Assembly: GCF_040144835.1 (NCBI RefSeq)
Contig: NZ_CP151632.1
Span: forward strand, 3,906,001 to 3,970,000
Length of the DNA stretch: 64,000 nucleotides
Reading direction: 5' to 3'
From: Microbacterium sp. LWS13-1.2
Lineage (GTDB): Bacteria > Actinomycetota > Actinomycetes > Actinomycetales > Microbacteriaceae
Position numbers and translations under genes: made by a program. The notes under the pieces were generated by a model. The model saw only the letters and a program-made list of their open reading frames with translations, did no database searches and was not told where the DNA came from. Positions 56,066 to 64,000 of this stretch are shown piece after piece. Each line of letters opens with the position of its first letter. Within the stretch, counting starts at the first letter, position 1.

Positions 56066-56502
56066 CAGACGCCCGACGCAGACACCAGGCCGAACAGCTC
56101 CTCGGGCGTCTGCGCCTGCTTGAGGCGGGCGACGTCGTCCTCGTCGGAGAAGAGGATGGCGATCTGGGACAGGATCTCGAGGTGCTCGTCGCCCTTGCCG
56201 GCGATGCCGACCACGAACGTCACGGGGTTGCCGTCCCAGTCGACGCCGCGGTCGTAGCGGACGACCGACAGCGCGGACTCGAGGATCTCGCCCTTCGTCT
56301 CGTTCGTCCCGTGCGGGATCGCCAGCTCGTTGCCCATGTAGGTCGACACGGTCTGCTCGCGCTGCAGCATGGCGTCGTAGTACGCGCCGGTGACCGCGCC
56401 GGCGGCCTGCAGGATGTCGGCGGCCTCCTTCATCGCCTCGTCGCGCGTCGCGCTCCCCGAGTGGATGCGCACCTGGCCGATGCTCAGAACCTCGCGTGCC
56501 AT
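56065..56502 (-). CDS. mtlF: PTS mannitol-specific enzyme IIA
   Basis: A 145-residue phosphocarrier that takes phosphate from HPr and passes it to the IIB part of MtlA. The active histidine is His64 in LAIPHGTNE. Length and sequence match free-standing mannitol/fructitol IIA proteins. It starts [11 protein letters not shown]. Between mtlA and mtlF (56503-56666) I see no strong terminator, so they may be co-transcribed. Confidence 0.94.
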   Translation of the reverse strand: MAREVLSIGQVRIHSGSATRDEAMKEAADILQAAGAVTGAYYDAMLQREQTVSTYMGNELAIPHGTNETKGEILESALSVVRYDRGVDWDGNPVTFVVGIAGKGDEHLEILSQIAILFSDEDDVARLKQAQTPEELFGLVSASGV

Positions 56503-56666
56503 GTCTTCGCCTTTCGCCGTTGTCTCGTTCTGTCGTCGTCACTCGTCCTGCCCGGGGGACGGATGCCGCCCCCGGCGTTCCCGCCGGCCGCGGCGTGCGC
56601 ACGACCGGAGCGAGGGCGATGGGGCCGGGGGCATGAAGCGCCCGCCCGGCCCCACCGCGGTCTCAG

Positions 56667-58223
56667 CTACGCACCATCCTTGTGCTGCGACCGCACCAGG
56701 TCCACGACCTCGTCGTATCGCGGCGAGTTCATGAAGTTGTCCACCGACACGTGCACCGCGGTGGGCGTCTTCTGCCGCGCCCGGTCGGTGAGCTGGTTCT
56801 GCGTGATGACCAGGTCGGCCGAGGCATCCAGGTTCGCGATCGCCTTGTTGACGACCGTGACGTCCTCGATGCCCGCCTTCTTGATCTTGTTGCGCAGCAC
56901 GCTCGCGCCCATCGCCGACGAGCCCATGCCCGCGTCGCACGCGAACACGATGCTCTTGATCTCGCGCTCGGTCATGGTCGCCGGCTCGATGCCGCCCTCG
57001 GCTCCGGTGGCGGCGCCGCCCCGCAGCCCCGAGAGCGCGTCCGAGGACTTGCCCTTGGCGGCCTCGGTCTGCGTGATCGCCGCGCCGAAGGCGTCGTCGG
57101 TCGCCGCCATCGCCGCGAGGTCGCGCTTGCGCGAGGCCCGGAGGATGAGTGCGGCGATCAGGAAGGTGACGGCGGCCGACAGGATGACGGACAGGATCAC
57201 TGCGAAGTACGCCCCCTGCGCCGTCTGTGCGAGCACCGCGATGATGCTGCCCGGTGCCGCCGGAGCGCGGAGCGCACCGCCCAGCAGCATGTTCGTCGTG
57301 ACGCCGGTCATGCCTCCGCCGATGAGGGCGAGGATCAGGATCGGCTTCATCAGCGCGTACGGGAAGTACACCTCGTGGATGCCGCCGAAGAACTGGATCA
57401 CGGCCGCGCCCGGGGCCGAGGCGCGTGCCGCGCCGAGCCCGAAGAACGTGAACGCGAGCAGCAGCCCGACACCGGGGCCGGGGTTGGCCTCGAGCAGGAA
57501 CAGGATCGAGGAGCCGGTGTCAGCGGCCTCCGAGACGCCGAGCGGCGTCAGCACGCCGTGGTTGATGGCGTTGTTGAGGAAGAACACCTTCGCGGGCTCG
57601 ATGATGATGCTGGTGAGCGGCAGCAGGTTGTAGTCGACCAGCCAGTTCACGGCGTTGCTGAGGACCTGCATGATGCCGTTGACGAGCCAGGCGATCGGGT
57701 AGAACCCGACGATGGCCATCACGAAGCCCCAGATGCCGGCCGAGAACATGTTGACGAGCATCTCGAAGCCCGCCTTGATCTTGCCCTCCCAGAGGCTGTC
57801 GAGCCACTTCATCGAGTAGGCGGCGATCGGGGCCATGATCATCGCGCCGATGAACATGTGCACCTGGCCGAGCTGGTTGTCGGCGGGGAGGTCCGCGTTG
57901 ATCTGCGCGATCAGCAGGTCGGAGCCGGCGATCGCGCCCATCGTCGCGATCGACGCCACGACGCCACCGCGGATGCCGTAGATGATGCTGCCGCCCGTGT
58001 AGGCGATCAGCAGCGGGAGCAGGTAGTGGATGAACGGGAGGACGATGGTCGCCAGGTCCGCGTTGGGTGTCCACCCGACCCCGATGAAGAACGCCGTGAA
58101 GATGCCCCACGCGATCAGAGCCGGGATGTTCGGCATGATCATGCCGGACAGGAACGTGCCGAAGCGCTGGACTCCGACCCGTGCCTTGCTGGTGCCCGAT
58201 GCGGGCACAGACGCCGTTGTCAT
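56667..58223 (-). CDS. mtlA: PTS mannitol transporter, enzyme IICB
   Basis: Imports mannitol and phosphorylates it. 518 residues: the IIC membrane domain spans about 20-350, with FGTFLSGMIMPNIPALIAWG and the GIHEVYFPYALMKP segment. The cytosolic IIB domain starts near residue 425 with the phosphocysteine motif FACDAGMGSSAMGA. A linker of about 60 residues rich in Ala/Gly joins them. IIA is separate (mtlF). ATG 58223 begins MTTASVPASG. It follows ptsI by 43 bases on the same strand. Confidence 0.95.
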   Translation of the reverse strand: MTTASVPASGTSKARVGVQRFGTFLSGMIMPNIPALIAWGIFTAFFIGVGWTPNADLATIVLPFIHYLLPLLIAYTGGSIIYGIRGGVVASIATMGAIAGSDLLIAQINADLPADNQLGQVHMFIGAMIMAPIAAYSMKWLDSLWEGKIKAGFEMLVNMFSAGIWGFVMAIVGFYPIAWLVNGIMQVLSNAVNWLVDYNLLPLTSIIIEPAKVFFLNNAINHGVLTPLGVSEAADTGSSILFLLEANPGPGVGLLLAFTFFGLGAARASAPGAAVIQFFGGIHEVYFPYALMKPILILALIGGGMTGVTTNMLLGGALRAPAAPGSIIAVLAQTAQGAYFAVILSVILSAAVTFLIAALILRASRKRDLAAMAATDDAFGAAITQTEAAKGKSSDALSGLRGGAATGAEGGIEPATMTEREIKSIVFACDAGMGSSAMGASVLRNKIKKAGIEDVTVVNKAIANLDASADLVITQNQLTDRARQKTPTAVHVSVDNFMNSPRYDEVVDLVRSQHKDGA

Positions 58224-58266
58224 TTTGCTGTCTCCTTCTTCTGGTTGTGCCGCAGCTGCGGGCGGC

Positions 58267-59958
58267 CTATCGGGTGGCCGCCGTCTGGGCGGTTGTGCGT
58301 GCGCTGCCGGCCGCGGCCTGCTGCGCCGCGGTCCTAGCGGATCCCGCGTCGGACGCGGCGAGGGCGGCTGCGGCGATGTGGCGCGCCTGGTCGACGGTGT
58401 GCTGCAGCAGGGTGGCGCGCACGTCGGCGAGCGCCGTGGGCGCCATCGACAGGCTCGTGGCGCCGAGGCCGACGAGCACCACGGCCAGGAGCGGATCGGC
58501 TGCCGCCTCGCCGCAGATGCCGACGGGCTTGCCGTGCGCCCGGCCGGCGTCGCCGACCTCCCGGATGAGCCGCAACACTGCGGGGTGCCACGGGTCCTGG
58601 AGCGACGCGACCGAGCCGAGCAGCCGGTCGGCGGCCATCGTGTACTGCGTGAGGTCGTTGGTGCCGATCGACGCGAAGTCGGTGTACGACAGGATCCGGT
58701 CGGCCAGCAGCGCGGAGGAGGGCACCTCGACCATGACCCCGGCGGTCTTGATGCCGTAGTCGCGGGCGATGTCGGTGAAGTACTCCGACTCCTCGACGGT
58801 GGCGACCATCGGCGCCATCACCCAGAGGTCCGCGTCGGTGGCGGCATCCGCCTCGGCCAGCGCGGTGAGCTGCTCGCGCAGGATGTCTTCGCTCGCCCGC
58901 AGCGCCCGGATGCCGCGGAGCCCGAGCGCCGGGTTCTCCTCGTGGGCGTCGTTGAGGAACGCCAGCGGCTTGTCGGCACCGGCGTCGAGCACGCGGACGA
59001 CCACCTTCTTGCCGGGGAACGCCGAGAGCAGCTTCGTGTACGCCTCGCGCTGCTGCTCGACGGTGGGTGCCTGCGCCGAGCTCAGGAAGAGGAACTCCGT
59101 GCGGAAGAGCCCGACCCCCTCGGCGCCGAGCGCCACCGCGTCGATCGCGCCTTCGGGCTTGCCGAGGTTCGCGAGCAGCGGCACCGGCGTGCCGTCGGCG
59201 AGGGCGCCGTCGGTGATCGGCGCGGACGACGCGGATGCCCGGTCCTCGGCGCGGCGCTCCGCCCGCTCGAGCTCGTCGGGCGTCGGCGCCGTCGTGACGA
59301 CGCCGGCGGCGGCATCCACGATCACCGTCTCGCCGTCGCGCAGGTTCTTGGCGTCGACCGCGCCGACGATGGCGACGATCGACTTCTCGCGGGCGAGGAT
59401 CGCCGTGTGCGACGTGGGGCCGCCCTCGGTGGTCACGAGCGCCAGCACCTTGTCCAGGTCGAGGAGGGCGGTGTCGGCCGGCGCGAGATCCTTCGCGACG
59501 AGGACGAACGGATGCCCGGGGTCGGGCACGCCGGGAGCCGGCTCGCCGCGCAGCCGCGCGATGACGCGCTGGGCGACGTCGTCGAGGTCCGCCGCGCGCT
59601 CGCCGAGGTAGCCGCCGAGCGCGGTGAGCTGGTCGCGGAACGACGCGAACGCGTCGAACACGGCGAACTCGCCCGTGCGGCCCTGGGCCAGCCGGGTGCC
59701 GACCTCGTCGGCGAGGGTCGGGTCCTCGGCCATCATCGCCTGCGCCTCGAGCACCTCCTGCGCGGCGCCGCCCGCCTGCGCCCCGCGGGCTTCGAGCTCA
59801 CGGGCGACGGCGGCCACGGCATCCGTCACCCGCGCCTTCTCTGCGTCGACGCTCAGCGTGCTGGGCGCGTCGGACGGCGCCGGTGCAGGCTCCGCCATCC
59901 GCGCGACAGGTCCCTGGGCGACGCCCAGGCCGATTCCGACACCACGCAGCTCGGTCAT
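58267..59958 (-). CDS. ptsI: PTS enzyme I (phosphoenolpyruvate-protein phosphotransferase)
   Basis: Takes phosphate from PEP and passes it to HPr. 563 residues. The active histidine is His184 in TEGGPTSHTAILAR. The PEP-binding C-terminal barrel includes GLFRTEFLF, VVVRVLDAGADKPL and GICGEAAADP with the active Cys. An Ala/Thr-rich tail of about 25 residues (SARTAAQQAAAGSARTTAQ) is dispensable-looking. It starts one base after the ptsH stop. A general PTS protein encoded inside the mannitol locus. Confidence 0.96.
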   Translation of the reverse strand: MTELRGVGIGLGVAQGPVARMAEPAPAPSDAPSTLSVDAEKARVTDAVAAVARELEARGAQAGGAAQEVLEAQAMMAEDPTLADEVGTRLAQGRTGEFAVFDAFASFRDQLTALGGYLGERAADLDDVAQRVIARLRGEPAPGVPDPGHPFVLVAKDLAPADTALLDLDKVLALVTTEGGPTSHTAILAREKSIVAIVGAVDAKNLRDGETVIVDAAAGVVTTAPTPDELERAERRAEDRASASSAPITDGALADGTPVPLLANLGKPEGAIDAVALGAEGVGLFRTEFLFLSSAQAPTVEQQREAYTKLLSAFPGKKVVVRVLDAGADKPLAFLNDAHEENPALGLRGIRALRASEDILREQLTALAEADAATDADLWVMAPMVATVEESEYFTDIARDYGIKTAGVMVEVPSSALLADRILSYTDFASIGTNDLTQYTMAADRLLGSVASLQDPWHPAVLRLIREVGDAGRAHGKPVGICGEAAADPLLAVVLVGLGATSLSMAPTALADVRATLLQHTVDQARHIAAAALAASDAGSARTAAQQAAAGSARTTAQTAATR

Positions 59959-59959
59959 C

Positions 59960-60238
59960 TCAGGCCTCCGCGTCGTGGTCGGTGGTGAGCAGCTCGGCGA
60001 GGGTGTCGAGCGTGGCGTCCGCGTTGTCGCCGTCCGCCGTGAGGGTCACGTAGTCGCCCTGCTCCACGCCCAGCGCGATGACGCCCAGGATGCTGGCCGC
60101 GTTGACCGGGCCGCCGGCATCCTTCGCGATCGTGATCGGGATGCCGGCATCCTTCGCCGCCTGCGCGAAGAGCTTCGCGGGGCGCGCGTGCAGCCCGTGG
60201 GCCGATCCGATCCGGACGGTGCGGGAGATGGGAGGCAT
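59960..60238 (-). CDS. ptsH: Phosphocarrier protein HPr
   Basis: A 92-residue carrier with the active histidine His17 in SAHGLHARPAKLF. Ser46-equivalent region is present as NAASILGVIALG. It passes phosphate to all IIA proteins. Slightly longer than usual at both ends. Coupled to ptsI downstream. Confidence 0.95.
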   Translation of the reverse strand: MPPISRTVRIGSAHGLHARPAKLFAQAAKDAGIPITIAKDAGGPVNAASILGVIALGVEQGDYVTLTADGDNADATLDTLAELLTTDHDAEA

Positions 60239-60327
60239 GTCGTGACCCCTTTTCTTGGATCTGGTTCAGGAGTTCTGCTGGATCTCGTTCAGGACTGCGC
60301 TGTCGTGAGCTCGTGGTCCGGGGACGG

Positions 60328-60684
60328 TCAGTCGGGGGCGTCGTGCGCGCCCGCCTCCGCGGCCGGATGCGGCCCCCCGGGGCTTCCGGTCGCGGCGCGG
60401 ACCAGCGCGAGGGTGCGGGTTCCGTCGCGATCTCCGAAGATGTCGGATGGCAGCAGCACCACGGTCGTGCCCCGTGCGGCGGCATCCCGCTCGATGCGCT
60501 CCAGCGCGTGAGCGAGATGCGGCCCGACCAGGACGACGTCCGCGGCATCGAGATCGATGGGCAGGGACTGCTCGGTGCCGGCGAAGGCGGAGTAGTCGAG
60601 CCCCTCGGCATGTGCCGCGTGACGCACGCGCTGAGCGACGAAGGTGCTCGAGGCACCCGCTCCGCAGACCACAAGGATCCTCAT
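60328..60684 (-). CDS. PTS IIB-type protein (lactose/cellobiose class), orphan
   Basis: A 118-residue protein starting MRILVVCGAGASSTFVAQRV, with the phosphocysteine in the VCGAGASSTF loop of lactose/chitobiose-type IIB proteins. The second half has VVLVGPHLAHALERI, as in that class. No cognate IIC or IIA is adjacent. It ends in a Pro/Ala-rich tail of 18 residues. It sits between ptsH and the divergent PRD regulator, so it could deliver phosphate to the regulator or to a transporter encoded elsewhere. The position is seen; the role is inferred. Confidence 0.8.
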   Translation of the reverse strand: MRILVVCGAGASSTFVAQRVRHAAHAEGLDYSAFAGTEQSLPIDLDAADVVLVGPHLAHALERIERDAAARGTTVVLLPSDIFGDRDGTRTLALVRAATGSPGGPHPAAEAGAHDAPD

Positions 60685-60814
60685 CGACCCGCCTCCTCAC
60701 TGGCCATTCTTGTGAGAACGCTGAGAGGGGACAACCACTCCTTCTTCCGCAGGGGCGGAAACGCGCTGCGTCGTGCGGCGGGTTCGGGGCGTTCCCCTTG
60801 CCCAACGACGGGTT

Positions 60815-61002
60815 CCGGTCGTTGAGCGAGCGAGGAACGAGCGAGACGAAACGCCTCGGGCATGAGTCCGGCGTGCGCGGGTTCGCCGCGTGCGCTTTGC
60901 CCAACGACAGGTTCCGGTCGTTGAGCGAGCGAAGCGACTGGGGCTGGGGCTCCCGGCGCCGGTTCCGGTCGTTGAGCGAGCGAAGCGAGACGAAACGCCT
61001 TG
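60815..61002. repeat. Three GGTTCCGGTCGTTGAGCGAGCG repeats
   Basis: Copies at 60812-60855, 60910-60938 and 60961-61000 each begin GGTTCCGGTCGTTGAGCGAG; the first and third continue to GCGAGACGAAACGCCT, the second is cut short at GCGAAGCGACTGG. CCCAACGAC(G/A)GGTTCCGG precedes the first two. They fill most of the 353-base gap upstream of the regulator and must lie around its promoter. Confidence 0.85.
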
Positions 61003-61037
61003 GGCCTGCGTCGGCGTGCGCGTGGTTGACTGGGGAG

Positions 61038-62978
61038 GTGACCCGGGCCCGGCAAGATCGCGTGCTCGGACTGCTCCTGCGCGACGGCGACTGGGTCACG
61101 GCATCCGCCCTTGCCGACGCCCTCGGTGTGACTCCGCGCAGCATCCGCTCCTACGTGACCGCCGCCAACGCGCGCGTGGCGCCGGGCACGGCGGTCGAAT
61201 CGGGGCCGCAGGGCTATCGGGCAGGGGCCGAGGCCGCTGCCGCCGTGCGAGCGGGCGGCGACGCCGGCACGCCGCGCGACCGGCTCCACACCGTTGTCCG
61301 GGCACTCCTCGACGCCCCCGACGGCATCGACGTGTTCGAGACCGCCGACGCGCTGCACGTCTCACCCGCGACGCTCGACGCCGACCTCGCGCGGGTGCGC
61401 GGGCTGCTCGGCGGGACCGAGCTCACCCTCGAGCGTTCGGCGTCGCGCGCCCGCCTGCGCGGCACCGAGGGTGCCCAGCGGCGGCTTCTCAGCAAGCTCG
61501 CCCACGACGAGATGGATGCCGGATCCTTCGACCTCGCCGCCCTCCGGCGGACGCTGGGCGAGGGGTCGGTCGGGGCCGAGGCCTTCGGCCCGTTCAAGAC
61601 CGAGCTGGTGGCGCGCCTGGGCGAGCTCGGGTGGTTCGTCAACGAGATCGGCATCGCCGACGTCGTCATGCACATCGCGATCGCCGCCGACCGCACCGCG
61701 CGCAACCGGCCCCTCGACGCGATCGGCTCGGACGCCGGCGAGCGCCCCACGCAGACGCAGGTGGCGGCCATCATCGAGGAGCTCTCGGAGCGGCATCTCG
61801 GCGTGCGGCTCGGCAGCGCCGACCTGCAGCACTTGGCGACCCTCGTGCTCACCCGCGTCGTCGCTCCCGACGGACTTGCGGGAACGGCATCCGCCACCGC
61901 GCCCTCGACCCTCGACCCCGAGGTGGAGGCCGCGGTGCGCGACGTCGTGACCGCCGCCGCCGACGAGTTCCTCGTCGACATCGCCCACGACGACTTCGTG
62001 GTCCGCCTGGCGCTCCACGTCCAGAACCTGCTGCACCGCGCGCGGGAGCAGGCGTGGTCGCGCAACCCGCTCACGCGCTCGCTCAAGTCGACGTATCCGA
62101 TGATCTTCGAGGTGGCCGTGTTCATCGCGAGCCGCCTGCAGCAGCGCCTCGGCATTCCGCTGCCCGACGACGAGATCGCCTACATCGCGATGCACGTCGG
62201 CGGGCGCCTCGAGCGCAGCCGGCGTGCCGACCAGCTGCTGACCGCGACCATCGTGTGCCCGGGGTACTACGACCTGCACGAGCTGCTGCGCTCCAGTGTC
62301 GATCGTTCGCTCGGGCAGGCCATCGAGGTCGTCGGCGTCGAGACGCGCGTCGATCCCGCCTGGGCGTCGATCGACACCGACCTCGTGCTCACCACCATCG
62401 ACCCGCCCGTGACCAAGGAGCGGATCGTGCGCATCCAGCCGTTCCTCACCGACGCGGACGTCGAGCGCGTCCAGGCCGCGGCAGGCCGCATCCGTCGCTC
62501 GCGGCGGCTCGCGAGGCTGCGCGCCGAGCTCGAGCGCTACTTCGAGCCCTCCGCCTTCGTGCGTGGGCTCGACGATGCCGCGGCCTCCGGCGAGGAGGGG
62601 GTGATCCGTGCGCTCGGGGCGCTTCTCCTCGAGCGCGGGGTGATCGACGCCGCGTACGTCGAGCGCACGATCGAGCGCGAACGACTCTCGTCCACCGCGT
62701 TCACCGACGCCCTGGCGGTGCCGCATGCCCTCGAGATGACGGCATCCCGCACGGCCATCGCGATCGGGATCGCCGACCCCTCGATCGCGTGGGGCGACGG
62801 GCGGGTGCAGGTCGTCGCGCTCGTCGCGTTCTCGGAGACCGATCGCGAGGCGTTCCAGACCGTGTTCGAGCAGTTCGTCGAGGTGTTCAGCGAGCGCGAC
62901 AGCGTGCAGCGGATCGTGCGCCGCGGCACCGACTTCAACGCCTTCCTCGACGAGCTCGTCGCCGTCATCGACGGCTGA
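61038..62978 (+). CDS. mtlR: PRD-domain transcriptional regulator with EIIB- and EIIA-like domains (MtlR type)
   Basis: A 646-residue regulator. Two N-terminal helix-turn-helix domains (ASALADALGVTPRSIRSYV and ETADALHVSPATLDADLARV) are followed by two PRDs: candidate histidines in DVVMHIAIAADR of PRD1, and LALHVQNLLHR and YIAMHVGGRLERS of PRD2. An EIIB-like part has ATIVCPGYYDLHELL, and the C-terminal EIIA-like domain has the histidine in LAVPHALEMT. This layout matches MtlR/LicR activators controlled by PTS phosphorylation. Start is GTG 61038; GGGGAG directly abuts it, so the exact start is unsure. It is divergent from ptsH/IIB and probably activates the mtl genes. Confidence 0.9.
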   Translation: MTRARQDRVLGLLLRDGDWVTASALADALGVTPRSIRSYVTAANARVAPGTAVESGPQGYRAGAEAAAAVRAGGDAGTPRDRLHTVVRALLDAPDGIDVFETADALHVSPATLDADLARVRGLLGGTELTLERSASRARLRGTEGAQRRLLSKLAHDEMDAGSFDLAALRRTLGEGSVGAEAFGPFKTELVARLGELGWFVNEIGIADVVMHIAIAADRTARNRPLDAIGSDAGERPTQTQVAAIIEELSERHLGVRLGSADLQHLATLVLTRVVAPDGLAGTASATAPSTLDPEVEAAVRDVVTAAADEFLVDIAHDDFVVRLALHVQNLLHRAREQAWSRNPLTRSLKSTYPMIFEVAVFIASRLQQRLGIPLPDDEIAYIAMHVGGRLERSRRADQLLTATIVCPGYYDLHELLRSSVDRSLGQAIEVVGVETRVDPAWASIDTDLVLTTIDPPVTKERIVRIQPFLTDADVERVQAAAGRIRRSRRLARLRAELERYFEPSAFVRGLDDAAASGEEGVIRALGALLLERGVIDAAYVERTIERERLSSTAFTDALAVPHALEMTASRTAIAIGIADPSIAWGDGRVQVVALVAFSETDREAFQTVFEQFVEVFSERDSVQRIVRRGTDFNAFLDELVAVIDG

Positions 62979-63034
62979 CCCGCGGCATCCGGCATTCTTC
63001 TCGGGTTCGGGGCGCACGGCGGTGGGGGCTTCGG

Positions 63035-63103
63035 GTTTGGGGCGCACGGCTGACGTTCGGGGCGTGCGGCGTGCGCCCCAACTGCGCGCGGTGCGCCCCA
63101 AAC
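63035..63103. repeat. 69-bp palindromic element, copy 1 (GTTTGGGGCGCAC family)
   Basis: GTTTGGGGCGCACGGC at the left and GCGGTGCGCCCCAAAC at the right, with GTTCGGGGCGTGCGGC and GTGCGCCCCAACTGC as inner inverted arms, giving a nested palindrome. Repeated almost exactly 174 bases later. Confidence 0.88.
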
Positions 63104-63208
63104 GCGGCAGTGGACGGATGCGGCGACCCGGTGTCGAGTGACGGCACGGCACGGCGCGGTGCGGCCTTCGGGTTTGGGGCGCACGGCGGAGGGGCGTCGG
63201 GGCTTCGG

Positions 63209-63277
63209 GTTTGGGGCGCACGGCGGACGTTCGGGGCGTGCGGCGTGCGCCCCAACTGCGCGCGGTGCGCCCCAAAC
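63209..63277. repeat. 69-bp palindromic element, copy 2
   Basis: Same as copy 1 except one base (GGCGGACG for GGCTGACG). Isolated left arms also stand at 63003-63020 and 63173-63186. It ends 13 bases before the stop of the gene at 63290. The gap 62979-63289 holds nothing else. Confidence 0.88.
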
Positions 63278-63289
63278 CCGGGTAGGGCG

Positions 63290-64000
63290 TCAGTGCGGAG
63301 GCCGGATGCGGAAAGCCTCGAGCCGCGTTCTCAAGTCCGCGGCCGTCGTGAGGTGGGGCCACCCCCACCGCGCGTACGGGCGCTGCGTGGTCCCGCGGAT
63401 CCAGTCTTCGCGCTGCTTCTCCTCGTCGAACACCTGTGACGACGTTCGGCCGTCGAGGATCTTCCCGTCGACGTACTTGATCGCCCCGTCGAACTCGCCG
63501 AAGGCGTGGGCGTCCTCCAGACCGAAATCGACGAAGTACGGATGGATGCCTCGCCCCGGCACCGGAACTTGCAGCTCGATCACGCGGAAGCCGATCTCGC
63601 GGAGCCGGACCCGGCTGATGCTCTCGCCTGGCAGCTGCGCATGCCCATCGGCGAAGTCGAGGACACGGCGAGCCCGCGTGAGACCGTGGGCCGATCGCTG
63701 AGCGATCACGAGCGACGCCTGCCGGAATCGTTCTGCGCCATCGAAGTCGTACTCGCCCGGACCACTCACGAATTGCTGGCGGAGCGCGGCGTCAGCCACA
63801 GTGACCGCCTGCTCGAACGAGGCCGTGCGCGCGATATCGGACACGGTGCGTGCGAGCGAGGTCACCGTCAATCCGTCGATCTCGACGACGTCACCGTCCG
63901 TGAGTTCACCGCGGTGGCGGATCACGCCGCCGGCGGCGCCTGGTCGTGCGTCGGGTGCGATGACGTGCACGCGACGGGGATCTGCCCGATAGAGAGGCAG
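63290..64000 (-). CDS. AbiEi-like / DUF559-like protein, 5' end outside window
   Basis: At least 236 residues, still open at the window edge (first visible residues LPLYRADPRRVHVIAPD). The middle reads VTSLARTVSDIARTASFEQA, a segment seen in AbiEi-like actinobacterial proteins. The C-terminus has YFVDFGLEDAHAFGEFDGAI followed by KYVDG, giving the Asp...Glu-x-Asp...Lys pattern of a PD-(D/E)XK-like fold, then EKQREDWIRG. It ends beside two 69-bp palindromes. The same class of gene occurs at 29231 and 50108. No toxin partner is visible inside the window. Function unknown; nuclease activity is inferred from the fold. Confidence 0.65.
   Translation of the reverse strand: MPLYRADPRRVHVIAPDARPGAAGGVIRHRGELTDGDVVEIDGLTVTSLARTVSDIARTASFEQAVTVADAALRQQFVSGPGEYDFDGAERFRQASLVIAQRSAHGLTRARRVLDFADGHAQLPGESISRVRLREIGFRVIELQVPVPGRGIHPYFVDFGLEDAHAFGEFDGAIKYVDGKILDGRTSSQVFDEEKQREDWIRGTTQRPYARWGWPHLTTAADLRTRLEAFRIRPPH

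Overview
The window is chromosomal DNA of a high-GC Gram-positive actinomycete, most likely Microbacteriaceae (Microbacterium or a close relative). The reasons are very high third-position GC, many GTG/TTG and apparently leaderless starts, a RamB-type regulator beside GTP-dependent PEP carboxykinase, the very frequent heptamer GGATGCC/GGCATCC, and the GGTCGTTGAGCGAGCG type of intergenic repeat. It reads as ordinary chromosome with a thin accessory layer. I saw no tRNA, rRNA, prophage, transposase or CRISPR array.

Layout. 1-8 kb: a frameshifted gene end, a ThDP enzyme, a NIPSNAP protein, and an IclR regulator divergent from a MobA-like 3-hydroxybenzoate 4-monooxygenase with two clear operators between them, then a semialdehyde dehydrogenase and a PCD-VOC fusion. 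7.8-8.4 kb: remnants of a DoxX/HxlR pair. 8.5-18.4 kb: HTH_42 protein, ramB/pckG, a multidrug-type ABC exporter with a small HTH regulator, and a three-gene ABC-2 exporter. 18.5-24.5 kb: MHS transporter, small membrane protein, and ribD-ribE-ribBA-ribH under an FMN riboswitch. 24.6-34.5 kb: glpD-glpK, a Fpg/Nei glycosylase, a DUF559/AbiEi-like gene, trpS, remnants of a TetR/alcohol-dehydrogenase pair, exonuclease III and a YihY protein. 34.6-38.2 kb: sdhCDAB. 38.5-40.8 kb: secreted GH10 xylanase and mannose-1-phosphate guanylyltransferase. 41.1-49.6 kb: nucleoside uptake (BMP lipoprotein and ABC transporter) and salvage (cdd, deoA, add). 51.3-54.8 kb: FMO, BASS transporter and SDR operon. 54.9-63 kb: mannitol PTS (mtlD, mtlF, mtlA), the general PTS proteins EI and HPr, an orphan IIB, and a PRD regulator.

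The genes fit an aerobic heterotroph living on plant-derived substrates (xylan, mannitol, glycerol, nucleosides, hydroxybenzoates), with gluconeogenesis through PckG and respiration through SDH.

The most unusual layer lies between genes. Several unrelated families of imperfect palindromes (50, 69 and about 100 bp) recur, the 50-bp family as pairs with an 83-84 bp period. Three DUF559/AbiEi-like genes with a PD-(D/E)XK-like C-terminus (29.2, 50.1 and 63.3 kb) each sit beside a different one of these families. Two divergent regulator/target pairs (8.1 and 32.1 kb) have lost gene ends facing their shared intergenic region. Inverted GGATGCC pairs form several terminator-like hairpins.
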